From positions 62,001 through 126,000 of the forward strand of contig CAWEFA010000124.1 in assembly GCA_963808135.1 (NCBI GenBank): 64,000 nt of DNA, read 5' to 3'. The translations under genes and the position numbers were made by a program. Under the pieces are notes generated by a model. The model was not told the DNA's origin. It ran no database searches and was given only the letters and a program-made list of their open reading frames with translations. Positions within the stretch are counted from its first letter, which is position 1. Every line of letters starts with the position of its first letter. This DNA is from CAWEFA01 sp963808135 (lineage in GTDB: Bacteria; Bacteroidota; Bacteroidia; Bacteroidales; DTGW01). Shown here in pieces: positions 1-9,292 of this stretch.

Positions 1-958
1 CCTGGAAGCCATTATCGAGGGCTATCAGCATTGCCATTATGGCAACAAGGGTTTTTCCGCTGCCTACATCGCCCTGCAATAACCTGTTCATTTGCCTGCC
101 GGAGCCCAGGTCTTTTCTTATCTTTCTGATTACTCTTTTTTGCGCTTCGGTAAGCTCGAACTTCAGGTTGTTTTTATAAAATGTGTTAAGATATTCGCCA
201 ACTTTAGTAAATGTAAAACCTTTACGGGTTGTTTCGCGTGTAATTTTTTGCTTTAGCAGGCTAAGCTGGATTACAAACAATTCTTCAAATTTCAACCTGT
301 ATTCGGCTTTACGAAGTAATTCAATGCTTTGCGGATAATGAATGTTTAACAAAGCATCGCGTAATGGAATAAGGCTGCACGTTTTTAATAAATGCCGGGG
401 CAAGGTTTCATTTACATCACCCAGATAATTTTTTAAAACCACGCCTATTAAACGATGGATTACCCTCGAAGTAAGGTAAGCCTCCTTCATCCGTTCGGAA
501 GTATTATAAAACGGTTGAAGCGCCAATTTAAAGGATTGCTCCTGCTTATCAGCTTCTTCTATTTCGGGATGCGGAATATTAAACCGTAATCCGAAAATAC
601 CGGGTTTACCATATATTATATAGTTTATTCCCGGTTTATAGGTTTGTTGTATCCATTTCGTGCCTTTGAACCAAACCAGTTCTATTTCCCCGGTACCATC
701 AGTAAACCGTGCTGTAAGCCGCTTCTTATAACCTGTCCCGGCTTCGGCAAAACCTTTAATTTGGCCTGTTAATTGAATATAAGGTAAATCGGGAGTGAGT
801 TCTGAAATTTTATAAAAATGCGTCCGGTCAGTATGTTTATAAGGAAAATAATGAAGCAAATCCTCCAAAGTATAAACCGAAATATCGTTGTTAAGCATTT
901 CCGCCCTTTTAGGCCCAACGCCGGGCAAATACTTAACATCCTGAAGAAGCTTGTTCAT
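1..958 (-). CDS. recG: ATP-dependent DNA helicase RecG, N-terminal part (runs off the window)
   Basis: The gene starts at the ATG complementary to 956-958 and is cut off by the left edge after about 319 codons. The start MNKLLQDVKYLPGVGPKRA is typical of the RecG wedge/OB region, with a helix-hairpin-helix-like LPGVGPKRA. The Walker A motif GDVGSGKT follows about 20 residues before the edge, so the wedge domain and the start of helicase domain 1 are seen. RecG unwinds branched DNA such as stalled forks and Holliday junctions. The motor motifs downstream lie outside the window. No frameshift is seen in the visible part. The call rests on the Walker A context (RQMNRLLQGDVGSGKT) and the N-terminal domain. 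Confidence 0.93.
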   Translation of the reverse strand, partial: MNKLLQDVKYLPGVGPKRAEMLNNDISVYTLEDLLHYFPYKHTDRTHFYKISELTPDLPYIQLTGQIKGFAEAGTGYKKRLTARFTDGTGEIELVWFKGTKWIQQTYKPGINYIIYGKPGIFGLRFNIPHPEIEEADKQEQSFKLALQPFYNTSERMKEAYLTSRVIHRLIGVVLKNYLGDVNETLPRHLLKTCSLIPLRDALLNIHYPQSIELLRKAEYRLKFEELFVIQLSLLKQKITRETTRKGFTFTKVGEYLNTFYKNNLKFELTEAQKRVIRKIRKDLGSGRQMNRLLQGDVGSGKTLVAIMAMLIALDNGFQ

Positions 959-1040
959 TTACATTTTCTTATTGGGTTAAATCCACATTGATTAGGTTGT
1001 ATAAAAAGTCTTTGCGGAGCTTTGGGCTTGCTTAGCGTGG

Positions 1041-1097
1041 CTTTGCGTGATAATTACAAATAGCTGTTACGCAGAGTTTCGCAAAGCAGACGCAAAG
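1041..1097. repeat. Inverted repeat with CTTTGCGT / ACGCAAAG arms
   Basis: CTTTGCGT at 1041-1048 is matched by ACGCAAAG at 1090-1097, with further GC-rich partial repeats (CGCAGAG, CGCAAAG) between. It lies upstream of recG in a region without genes. Elements of this composition are common between genes in Bacteroidota; function unknown. Confidence 0.5.
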
Positions 1098-1149
1098 TTA
1101 CGGATTAAGAGGAAAAGTTGGGGGCTAAAAATTTGAATTTATGTTTATC

Positions 1150-1236
1150 AACCACCCCTACCCCTCCTTAAAAAGGAGGGGAAACTGCTGCACTGCGCTG
1201 TTATAGCCCCTTTTTAAGGGGTTGGGGTTAGAATTT
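1150..1236. repeat. GC-rich intergenic palindromic repeat pair
   Basis: CCCCTCCTT and AAGGAGGGG (1161-1181) form a near-perfect hairpin with a 3-nt loop. About 25 bases later a second hairpin, CCCCTTTTTAAGGGG (1207-1221), is followed by TTGGGGTT, which can pair with the ACCCCTACCCC at the left end. This is a REP-like composite palindrome of a kind scattered through Bacteroidota genomes. The rest of 960-1425 is AT-rich with no gene seen. Confidence 0.55.
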
Positions 1237-1425
1237 CATTTAATCAATCCTCCCCAACTTTTCCGATTGTTCCATAGCTACCCAAAGAATTTTTTTATTT
1301 ATTGTATATATTATTACTTTTTTGGACAACCTCATCAGTAATCAGCCAGATTTATTCGCTAAAACCGAGTTTAATTATTATCAGGAAAGTTTAATAATTT
1401 TTCAAATATTTATACTTATCTCTTT

Positions 1426-2187
1426 TTATTGGTGAACGAAGCGGTCGGTTCCAGATTCAATAGTATCGCCAGTGTTATAATTAATCAAGAAATAATTAAC
1501 AGTTATTGTTCCATTGCATAAACTATAATATCCTTTGCCATTTGCTATGACTAATTCACCATTATACACATATGGCGGATTATTGACTAACATTGTAATG
1601 ATTTCATTCTTATCTTTGCTAATAGCATACATTTGATTCCAACCATTAAGGTGAAAATCATCGATTATAAATATATCTCCGCCCACATATGAAAAATTGG
1701 CAATGTAAGGGACTAAACTGGTACCATCCGTTAAATTTGTTTCGTAACATTTATATTTTCCAACAAACAGGGCAGTGTCAAAAGCTTTATAACATGCCAC
1801 TTTCTTTATTACAAATGTATCGATTATTCCTGAATCGCCTGCCCATGTGATTTCGCGCACTGCTATGGCAGCGCTTGTATCGGATTTGGAATTTGCAGTA
1901 ACTTCAATTCTATATGGATGGTAATGCAAGGGATCCTTATTAATTGTATCCTGACTGATAGTAATCGGCCCCCTTAATATTCTCCAAATGTACTTTGAAC
2001 CTCCCCTCGGGATAGCAAGATATTGATAGCTTGTACTGTCATTTCCCTTAACGGAATCGGGGCCGGTTATTCGTTGTATACCTGCTTCAATGTTTTGCCA
2101 ATTGTAAGCTTTTTCTTTTTTGCACGAAGAAACAACGGCAATTATGAAAGCTCCGGTAATTATCAAATATAAAATATATTTCTTCAT
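1426..2187 (-). CDS. Hypothetical lipoprotein, 253 aa
   Basis: The product starts with a type II signal peptide: MKKYILYLIITGAF, then a hydrophobic run and the lipobox VVSSC at about residues 18-22, followed by KKEK. It is therefore a predicted lipoprotein, probably exported to the outer membrane. The mature part is beta-rich and shows no domain I recognise. It ends at an ordinary stop. The gene lies 8 bases downstream of a second lipoprotein gene (2196-2924) on the same strand, so the two are very likely co-transcribed. Both lie downstream of the SusC/SusD pair, so a role in substrate binding or surface display is possible, but that is inference from position only. Confidence 0.75.
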   Translation of the reverse strand: MKKYILYLIITGAFIIAVVSSCKKEKAYNWQNIEAGIQRITGPDSVKGNDSTSYQYLAIPRGGSKYIWRILRGPITISQDTINKDPLHYHPYRIEVTANSKSDTSAAIAVREITWAGDSGIIDTFVIKKVACYKAFDTALFVGKYKCYETNLTDGTSLVPYIANFSYVGGDIFIIDDFHLNGWNQMYAISKDKNEIITMLVNNPPYVYNGELVIANGKGYYSLCNGTITVNYFLINYNTGDTIESGTDRFVHQ

Positions 2188-2195
2188 ATTTTAAT

Positions 2196-2924
2196 TTATA
2201 TTTTCTTTTTACTTATAACATTATTCATTCTAAATTTCATCCCATCGCTACCTTTGCGTTTAATTACACATTTTTTTGTTCCTGATGCGACCACTTTATA
2301 TGGAATGTCAAATTGCATTGCTGCAATTCTCATATATAAATATCCTGCACCCATACTTAGTTCTTCGCTGCCATAAGCGCCGCCGTCTTCAAATGCAAGG
2401 ACTGCTTTGTAACTGCCAGTTATACTGTCAACCGTAAAACTGTTTGTAAAATAATATTCCAGGTTACTTTTTAAAGGCAGCGAGGAAGTTGTATAAATAT
2501 ATTGTTTATTGCTTTCCGCAGTGAAACTTAAATTCAGCGTCCAAACGAGATTGCTTTGCATGTCTAATTCGGTTTTTGAATAATTGCAGCTTTCATCATA
2601 ACAAAATTCTTTGTAATTAAGCTTAATTATTCCTGTAAAGGTAGCTGTATCATTAGGCAAATATTTAGGTGTGTCTGCGGATAAATGTGTGCTTTTATCG
2701 AGGTAGTAAATTAGCTGTCCTATGCAAATTTCGCTAATCTTTCCATAGGAATTGGTATCTTTCCAGCAAAGGTTCACGGTAGTCGATTTTGAAGTATCAA
2801 CTTTAAATGACGATGTATCGCTTGGCAAAGTTGCAATTGCTTTGTTATTGTCGGTGTTTTTTGTACAAGCGTTGATTCCTAACAACATCAGGAAATAAAT
2901 TATAATTGGTACATAATTATTCAT
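2196..2924 (-). CDS. Hypothetical lipoprotein, 242 aa, with structured leader
   Basis: The N-terminus MNNYVPIIIYFLMLLGINAC is a lipoprotein signal with the lipobox GINAC, the modified cysteine being about residue 20, followed by TKNTDNNK. No conserved domain is recognised. The protein is Ser/Thr-rich with many aromatic residues, like other Bacteroidota surface lipoproteins. The start codon sits inside a repeated, potentially folded leader (2920-3014) that is also found at the start of the TonB receptor gene near 51.9 kb, so shared post-transcriptional control is suggested. The next lipoprotein follows after 8 bases. Confidence 0.75.
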   Translation of the reverse strand: MNNYVPIIIYFLMLLGINACTKNTDNNKAIATLPSDTSSFKVDTSKSTTVNLCWKDTNSYGKISEICIGQLIYYLDKSTHLSADTPKYLPNDTATFTGIIKLNYKEFCYDESCNYSKTELDMQSNLVWTLNLSFTAESNKQYIYTTSSLPLKSNLEYYFTNSFTVDSITGSYKAVLAFEDGGAYGSEELSMGAGYLYMRIAAMQFDIPYKVVASGTKKCVIKRKGSDGMKFRMNNVISKKKI

Positions 2925-3014
2925 ACGTAAATAATTTTATTTTTTATGGTCGTATGGAACACCCATATTATCTTCATTCGTGTTTGCGAATAACAGAACC
3001 GTGGGTGTTTCATA
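2920..3014 (-). promoter_or_regulatory. Repeated structured 5' leader, copy 1
   Basis: Read on the minus strand, this stretch can form three helices. The outer stem is AACACCCA with TGGGTGTT. Nested inside it is ATTCG-CAAACA-CGAAT. A third pairing, CATACG with CGTATG, contains the ATG of the downstream lipoprotein gene. Copy 2 (51885-51980) matches with about five substitutions and one extra T, and all three stems are conserved. The flanks are not alike, which marks the element as a discrete unit. It may be a regulatory RNA; I do not recognise a known family. Confidence 0.6.
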
Positions 3015-3079
3015 TTATATTTCCTCAAATTTTATTAAGTCTTTTAAATGTCCCGTTACAGTATATTAAATAATAAACC

Positions 3080-4676
3080 TTACTTTGATAATTCACACCA
3101 TCCTAAATTTGCACAGGCTGCTGGATCGATACCGTTGGAAGTGCCATCTTCGCCGGCATGCGAAACACCTCCAAAAGTATAATATGGAAATTGAAGTGTT
3201 TCCAATTCCCTTCCCGGTATAGGATAATGAAGAAACGTGCCTTTTTGTAACATATTCCTGCGGCGCATATCGCAAAAGCCAACCATAAAACCTTGTGCCA
3301 ATAGCTCTATTTCCCTTTCATAAAATATTGCATTAAGAACATCCGTTTCTGTAGCGGTACTGGGAATGACACTTAAGCGGCCCCTATTAAGTCTTGGATT
3401 ATTATTATCGTTAAGAATAGCTAAAGCTTTATCTTTTTGTCCAGTCATAATATAAGCTTCGGCCATATATAAATCGTTTTCATATTTTCTGTAATCATAT
3501 AACTGGCCAATGCCATTTCCATTTACCGATAAATAAGGATACCTGACATACTGGTAGTGTGAGAAATAATAGTATCCCCTTGATGCATAAAACCCATTGG
3601 AAGAAAAATATTTAAAATCTGTTGTGAGCCTGTAATCATTCGATTTTGCTTCACCAGCTTGTAAACCGGAATGTACCTGCCTGGGTATCCCATCGCTCCA
3701 ATAACGCGAAGGATAATCAGGGTCCATCAGATGGATAAGGCGGCAATCGACAAAAGCATAAGCATAAGCATTATTCATTGGATAATTGAGCCCTAAAAAA
3801 TTATTATCGTACCACCTTCCGCCATCAATAGATAATGCATCCCCGATTGGCCCGAAATCTTCAGTTATCCCATTTTGAGCATGATATAGAACTGTATCCC
3901 AGTTAACGTTTTTGTTCTCTATCTCTGTTCTGGGAGTTAAAGCGAGAAAACGCGCGATATACGAGTGTGATAAACGCCCCAATTTAGTATTTGATAAAAC
4001 AACGCCATTTACAACTGTAGAATTACCGAATTGGAAATTAGCTGTGTCGCAAATGAAAATTACTTTTTCCAATGATTCAATAGCAGCGCTCATTACTTCA
4101 GGGTAATTCGAATAATTGGGCAATTTCACTGAACCTAAATCAGTATTTTCTTTCAAAATAATAGCCCTGTCGAAGCATAACCCCAACTGGCCCAGTATAA
4201 CACCCTGCAAATAATAACATAAAGCCAGTATGGCAGCGTTGTCTTTTCCATTCGTCCCAAGTTTCATGTTTTTATAAATAATTTCAGAGATTATAGGATT
4301 TACCGTTCCGCTCAATACGCTATACATCCCATAATAAAAATTCTCCGTAACATGATCATTATCAGCGCTAATTGTATTGTCCCATGGTATGCGGGGTTCC
4401 ATGCCAACATATCCCCATGCATAATTGTACCAGCTTGAATGTGTACTGATTGGCAGCTACAAGCGATGTAGCATAAAGATTGGCTTTAACATTTACACCA
4501 TTTATCAAATTACCATGTGTAACCTGCCAATATGATAAAAATGCATTTTTCGCAAGCGTTTCTATTTTAATCGGATTTGAAAACACGCTGCTTCTGTCAG
4601 GATTATTTGTGTCAACAACATTGAGGTTGCATGAGTAAATAGTTAGAAGGAATATTATGCAAAAATATTTTCCCAT
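3080..4676 (-). pseudogene. RagB/SusD-family outer-membrane lipoprotein, broken by one frameshift
   Basis: Two overlapping frames make one SusD-like protein. The N-terminal frame begins at 4676 with MGKYFCIIFLLTIYSC, a lipoprotein signal, and carries ADQYT-like SusD sequence (LVAANQYT). The other frame continues as SSWYNYAWGYVGMEPRIPWDN and runs to the stop at 3080. Removing one base, the T at about 4440 on the plus strand, gives ANQYTSSWYNY, the usual SusD ADxxTSSW pattern. The C-terminal part has the SusD signature YERxxELLAQG (FYEREIELLAQG). SusD proteins cap the SusC channel and bind oligosaccharides or peptides. The gene starts 13 bases after SusC, in the usual order. It is either a sequencing error or a true disruption. 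Confidence 0.88.
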
Positions 4677-4689
4677 ATATAATAATTTA

Positions 4690-7600
4690 TTAAAATTTTA
4701 ATTCCAATGATACTGTAATTGTCCTGTAATTAGGATAATTAAATATATCAATAACATAATTTGTAAGATCGTTGCCTGATGAAACTTCAGGGTCCCACCC
4801 GGTATATTTTGTAAAGGTAAGAAGGTTACGGCCTAAAATTCCAATCTTCCCTTCCTTAATAAACCCGAAACGGGTGTTTGACAAAAACTTTCCGCCAAAA
4901 TCGTAATATAAACCCAATTCCCTTAGTTTTAGAAATGATGCGTCTTCAACAAAATAAGTATTTGCCTGCCTGGCATCATAAAATACAGAATAATAATCAA
5001 TAGTTTTCTTTTCATATTCAGGCTTCCCGTATTGATCGCATACGCCTGCCTTTTGGTCCAAAAATAAATATTGCTTTGTCATATTGTAAATATTCCCGCC
5101 ATTTTTCCAGTTCCACAGCATATTTAACGATAAATGTTTCCATGTTATAGTAGTTGAAAACGACATATTAAATCTCGGGTTCATATCGGCGATTTTAACA
5201 AAGTCAGGAGAATTGTCATTATTTTGGTCTAACGCAATAGGGGCTTCAAATTGAGTGCCTTCCGTACCTTTAAGAATAACATAGCCGTCAGAATTAACCT
5301 TATAATCGTTAATGCTTTTTCCCTGGGGAAGCTGATGTTCCATCTGTTGTAACGATTTTACCCAATCGTAACCATACATAATTCCAAAAGGCTCTCCTGC
5401 TTTTATATAAAAATAAGGCGCTTCTTCCGGGCCAGTTTGAAAAGGAGGAACATTTAATGCATCAACAATTTGGCTCATTTTATCAAAACTTACATTTATA
5501 TTCCAATTCAAGTCTTTTGATTTGATAGCCTGCACGCCCAATGTACACTCGAATGAAGTACTTTTTAAAGAAGCGGCATTTTGCCATTGGTATTCAAAAC
5601 TTGTAACCGCCGGAAGAGGAACTGGTACGAAAGCCCTCGTAGTTTTGTTATTTGATAATATAACTTCTGCTTCGAAACGGTCAAAAAAATCAGAACTTAT
5701 AGCAAATTCCGTTTCCTGTGTTTCAGATGGTTTTAAATTTTTATTCCCTGAAGTAGCAGGTACCAGAGAGCCAACAGAAGATATAGCATATGTCTCATAC
5801 TGGTATTCGAATTCAGGTCTTTGACCTGAAGTGCCTACAGATGCCCTGAGTTTTAATTCCTGTACATTTGGTATTTTTAAATCGTCGCCAATCCTGTATG
5901 CGCCTGATATCCTGTAATATGGGTTCCAACGGCTGTTAGAGCCAAACAATGAAGAACCATCGTACCTGTAAAGCATCGAAGTCATTAGTTTTCCTTTGTA
6001 ATCAAGATCCAAAATTCCAAAATAGTTCTCTGCAATAGTTTTAATATATTGAGAACCAAGCGTTTTATTTCCAGTAATAGCATTAAGGGCCGATACACCT
6101 GAAGAAGCAAAATCGAGCCCACTAGCATAAAACGGGTCTGATGAATAATTCTCTAAAAGGTAGCAAAATTTAGCCTTAGTTGTAAAATTTCCAAATATCT
6201 GGTTTATATTTAAGGTTGTTTGAATTGTTTGGCTTAAACTTCCACCACTTTCTCTTTCTTCAAACCCATTCTGTTCGCTTCCGCCATTGCCCATATAACC
6301 TACGCTATCGAAATCGGTATACGAAATATACGTTTTTTCAAAACTATAGTCTGCATCCGCTTCCATCCACTTTAACATATTATACTTAACCGAAATATTC
6401 TGCATTATTTCGTCCCTATCTGTTGTTCGCTGATCATAATATAATGAATGTTTAGGGTTTCCTGCTAATGCCCAATTATCAGGTTTAAAATAATATTTTT
6501 TTAACAGCATGGTATCCGGGGCATTCATGTTTAAATTAACATCGGGGTTCATAAACAACACATCTGAAAAAGCGCTTGAAGCGCCCCCGCCATCATTTAC
6601 CGTTTCGCCTCCATTAGGTAAATCAAGTTGTGTTTGCGAAATAAAAGTACTGGTCGATAATTTAACATTACTATATACATTGCAATCGATGTTAAAGCGG
6701 AAATTTTGCTTGTCTAAACCTTTTTTGCTGAAAACAATCCCGGAATTATGGTTGTTTTCAAACGAGGCCATAATACTTGTTTTATTGTTATTATTGGCAA
6801 TTGAAACAAAATTGGTATAAAAATTCCCATTTGGGAATATCTCTTTTTGCAGGTCATTATTAAAAGAATAAGGATTATCGGCATAATGATCGTAATCAAG
6901 TTTTCTGGATCCCTGAATCCTGGGATCTCCACCCCCATGATAATCTGCCGGATAAATTACTCCGTCGACAGATCCGTCAGGAAGAATTTGCCCATAGTAT
7001 TTAGTATAATCTTTCTGTTTGTAATCATCGGCAAGCATATAAGGATGGTGTTCTGCAAGGTTAATTTCTTTAATCAGGCTCGAAACACCATATTCGTTTC
7101 TTACTTTAATTTCAGTATTGCCCTCAGAAACTGAACCTCCCCTTTTAGTTGTAATAACTATAACGCCGCTGCCAGCACGGGAGCCATAAAGCGCTGATGC
7201 AGCGGCGCCTTTAACTACCTGCATATCGGCAATATCATCGACATTTATATCGGAAAGTTCGCCTTCCATCATTACGCCATCTACGATTATTAAAGGACTT
7301 TGTGTACTAAGAAGTGAAGTAGAACCTCTTAACCGTATCCCGGCAGTTTGCCCCGGATTTCCGCTCGCGTTAACGACAACAAGCCCTGCTACTTTTCCCT
7401 GAAGGGCAGTTGCAGCAGATGTAGCCGGAACTTTTTCAAGTTCATCGGAACCAACTTTGCTTACTGAAACACTTAGCTTGCGTTTTGGCGTAGCGCTGGC
7501 TACACCGGCTACCACAACTTCTTCCATTTTAAATACATCTGCGCCCAGTGTAACATTTATTGTTGTTTGATCCGATATAACAAATTCCTGTGGTTTCATT

Positions 7601-7824
7601 CCAACAAAACTAAAAACCAGGGTAGCGCCCTTATTTACGTTAATTTTGTATTTTCCGTCAATATCGGTCATTGTGCCGGTTGTAGTGCCTTTTATTATAA
7701 CGGCAGCCCCCGGTAATCCTAAGTTGTCATCGGAGCTTATAACAGTTCCTGTAATTGTAATTTGCGCTATAGCTAAACTTTTTAGGATAATTATAAATAA
7801 GAGTAGTAGTCCTGATTTTTTCAT
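4690..7824 (-). CDS. SusC/RagA-family TonB-linked outer-membrane transporter
   Basis: The 1044-aa product starts with a signal peptide (MKKSGLLLLFIIILKSLAIA). A carboxypeptidase-regulatory-like domain follows at about residues 23-100 (ITGTVISSDDNLGLPGAAV). The plug domain carries the SusC hallmarks LQGKVAGLVV, IRLRGSTSL and IIVDGVMM, then KGAAASALYGSRAGSGVI. The rest is the beta-barrel, ending in an aromatic-rich strand (TVSLELKF). It imports large nutrients using TonB energy and pairs with the SusD gene downstream. The pair probably forms one operon. The substrate cannot be read from the sequence, and no glycosidase or anti-sigma gene is adjacent. Confidence 0.95.
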   Translation of the reverse strand: MKKSGLLLLFIIILKSLAIAQITITGTVISSDDNLGLPGAAVIIKGTTTGTMTDIDGKYKINVNKGATLVFSFVGMKPQEFVISDQTTINVTLGADVFKMEEVVVAGVASATPKRKLSVSVSKVGSDELEKVPATSAATALQGKVAGLVVVNASGNPGQTAGIRLRGSTSLLSTQSPLIIVDGVMMEGELSDINVDDIADMQVVKGAAASALYGSRAGSGVIVITTKRGGSVSEGNTEIKVRNEYGVSSLIKEINLAEHHPYMLADDYKQKDYTKYYGQILPDGSVDGVIYPADYHGGGDPRIQGSRKLDYDHYADNPYSFNNDLQKEIFPNGNFYTNFVSIANNNNKTSIMASFENNHNSGIVFSKKGLDKQNFRFNIDCNVYSNVKLSTSTFISQTQLDLPNGGETVNDGGGASSAFSDVLFMNPDVNLNMNAPDTMLLKKYYFKPDNWALAGNPKHSLYYDQRTTDRDEIMQNISVKYNMLKWMEADADYSFEKTYISYTDFDSVGYMGNGGSEQNGFEERESGGSLSQTIQTTLNINQIFGNFTTKAKFCYLLENYSSDPFYASGLDFASSGVSALNAITGNKTLGSQYIKTIAENYFGILDLDYKGKLMTSMLYRYDGSSLFGSNSRWNPYYRISGAYRIGDDLKIPNVQELKLRASVGTSGQRPEFEYQYETYAISSVGSLVPATSGNKNLKPSETQETEFAISSDFFDRFEAEVILSNNKTTRAFVPVPLPAVTSFEYQWQNAASLKSTSFECTLGVQAIKSKDLNWNINVSFDKMSQIVDALNVPPFQTGPEEAPYFYIKAGEPFGIMYGYDWVKSLQQMEHQLPQGKSINDYKVNSDGYVILKGTEGTQFEAPIALDQNNDNSPDFVKIADMNPRFNMSFSTTITWKHLSLNMLWNWKNGGNIYNMTKQYLFLDQKAGVCDQYGKPEYEKKTIDYYSVFYDARQANTYFVEDASFLKLRELGLYYDFGGKFLSNTRFGFIKEGKIGILGRNLLTFTKYTGWDPEVSSGNDLTNYVIDIFNYPNYRTITVSLELKF

Positions 7825-8037
7825 ATTAAGTATTCTTAAAATATGTTAATACAATATTAAGGATATTTTTTCATCCATGCAAAAATGAATAAACTGGTTT
7901 TATTGAATTTGTATAATATTATCGATTTAGAATTTTATATTATGAAAAAGCAAATTCCTGAATCACTGAAATGTTCTTGAAAGTACTATTTATATTGATA
8001 TTTTGAATTTATTTGGGCAATAAGATTATTAAAGTAA

Positions 8038-9207
8038 TTAATATTCAAACTCTCCAAACTCACTTTTAATTATTAAGCTTTTACCGTCGGAAATTTCACA
8101 ATGGCCTACAATCTTTGCTTCGATATTAAATTTTTCTGAAATTTTAATTATTTCTTCTGCAGTTGCAATGTCGGTATAAATTTCAAAACGGTGTCCCATG
8201 TTAAATACCCTGAACATTTCTTTCCATTCAGTATGGCTCTGTTCGCGGATAATATGGAATAAAGGCGGCAAAGGAAACATATTGTTTTTTACTACCCTGA
8301 TATTGTCAATGAAATTTAGAATTTTTGTTTGCGCCCCTCCCGAGCAATGAACCATTCCGTGTATTCTGGAACGATAATCCCGCAACACTTCCAATATTAC
8401 CGGGGCGTATGTCCGCGTTGGGGAAAGCGCCAATTTACCTGCATCGATACCAATTTCTTCAATTTTATCTGTGAGTTTAAATTGACCGGAATAAACCAAA
8501 TTACCCGGTATCGTTGGATCGAAGCTTTCAGGATATTTTGTGGCCAAATAATTTGCAAACACATCGTGGCGGGCAGAAGTAAGCCCATTGCTTCCGATGC
8601 CGCTATTATATTCTTTCTCATACGAAGCTTTGCCGGTGGACGATAACCCAACTATAACATCGCCCGGCCTGATATTGCCATTATCAATAACTTCGTTTCT
8701 TTTCAACCGGCATACCATTGTTGAATCGACAATGATTGTGCGCACCAGGTCTCCGACATCGGCAGTTTCGCCGCCGCTAAAATGAATATCGATGCCAAGA
8801 TTTCCCAATTCAGTAATAAATTCTTCCGTACCATTGATGATAGCTGAAATTACTTCACCGGGAACCATGTTTTTATTACGACCAATGGTAGAAGACAATA
8901 AAAAATTGCCGGTTGCGCCAACACAAATAAGGTCATCGAGGTTCATAACAATGGCATCCTGGGCTATGCCTTTCCATACGGATATATCGCCGGTTTCTTT
9001 CCAATAAATATATGCAAGGGACGATTTTGTCCCCGCGCCATCGGCATGCATGATATTGCAGTATTCAGGGTTGTTGCCGAGAATATCGAGGATAATTTTG
9101 CAAAAAGCTTTAGGGTAAAGGCCTTTATCAATATGCTTTATTGCATTATGAACATCTTCTTTCGAAGCCGATACACCACGCAAGTTGTAACGCGAGTTTA
9201 CAGACAT
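8038..9207 (-). CDS. purM: Phosphoribosylformylglycinamidine cyclo-ligase (AIR synthase)
   Basis: The 389-aa protein catalyses the ATP-dependent closure of FGAM to aminoimidazole ribotide in purine synthesis, in the cytoplasm. Typical motifs are HADGAGTKSSLAYIYWKETG near residues 54-73, IAQDAIVMNLDDLICVGA for the metal/ATP site, and the glycine-rich HFSGGETADVGDLVRT. The C-terminal half has GMVHCSGGAQTKILNF. The length and the long N-terminal form match the Bacteroidota version of PurM, which is longer than the E. coli enzyme. The start at 9207 gives the conserved MSVNSRYNLRGVSASKEDV. It appears to be transcribed alone. Confidence 0.9.
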   Translation of the reverse strand: MSVNSRYNLRGVSASKEDVHNAIKHIDKGLYPKAFCKIILDILGNNPEYCNIMHADGAGTKSSLAYIYWKETGDISVWKGIAQDAIVMNLDDLICVGATGNFLLSSTIGRNKNMVPGEVISAIINGTEEFITELGNLGIDIHFSGGETADVGDLVRTIIVDSTMVCRLKRNEVIDNGNIRPGDVIVGLSSTGKASYEKEYNSGIGSNGLTSARHDVFANYLATKYPESFDPTIPGNLVYSGQFKLTDKIEEIGIDAGKLALSPTRTYAPVILEVLRDYRSRIHGMVHCSGGAQTKILNFIDNIRVVKNNMFPLPPLFHIIREQSHTEWKEMFRVFNMGHRFEIYTDIATAEEIIKISEKFNIEAKIVGHCEISDGKSLIIKSEFGEFEY

Positions 9208-9292
9208 TTCTATTTTTATGGTTGAAATTCATGTAAAGATACTCACAGAAATTTGAGCCTTATTTTTTATTTGAAGAAATTTTACAAATATT

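Noticed and set aside
1041..1097. CTTTGCGT inverted repeat as a tRNA or riboswitch
   Set aside because: No cloverleaf and no gene downstream in a suitable position; it looks like a common intergenic repeat.
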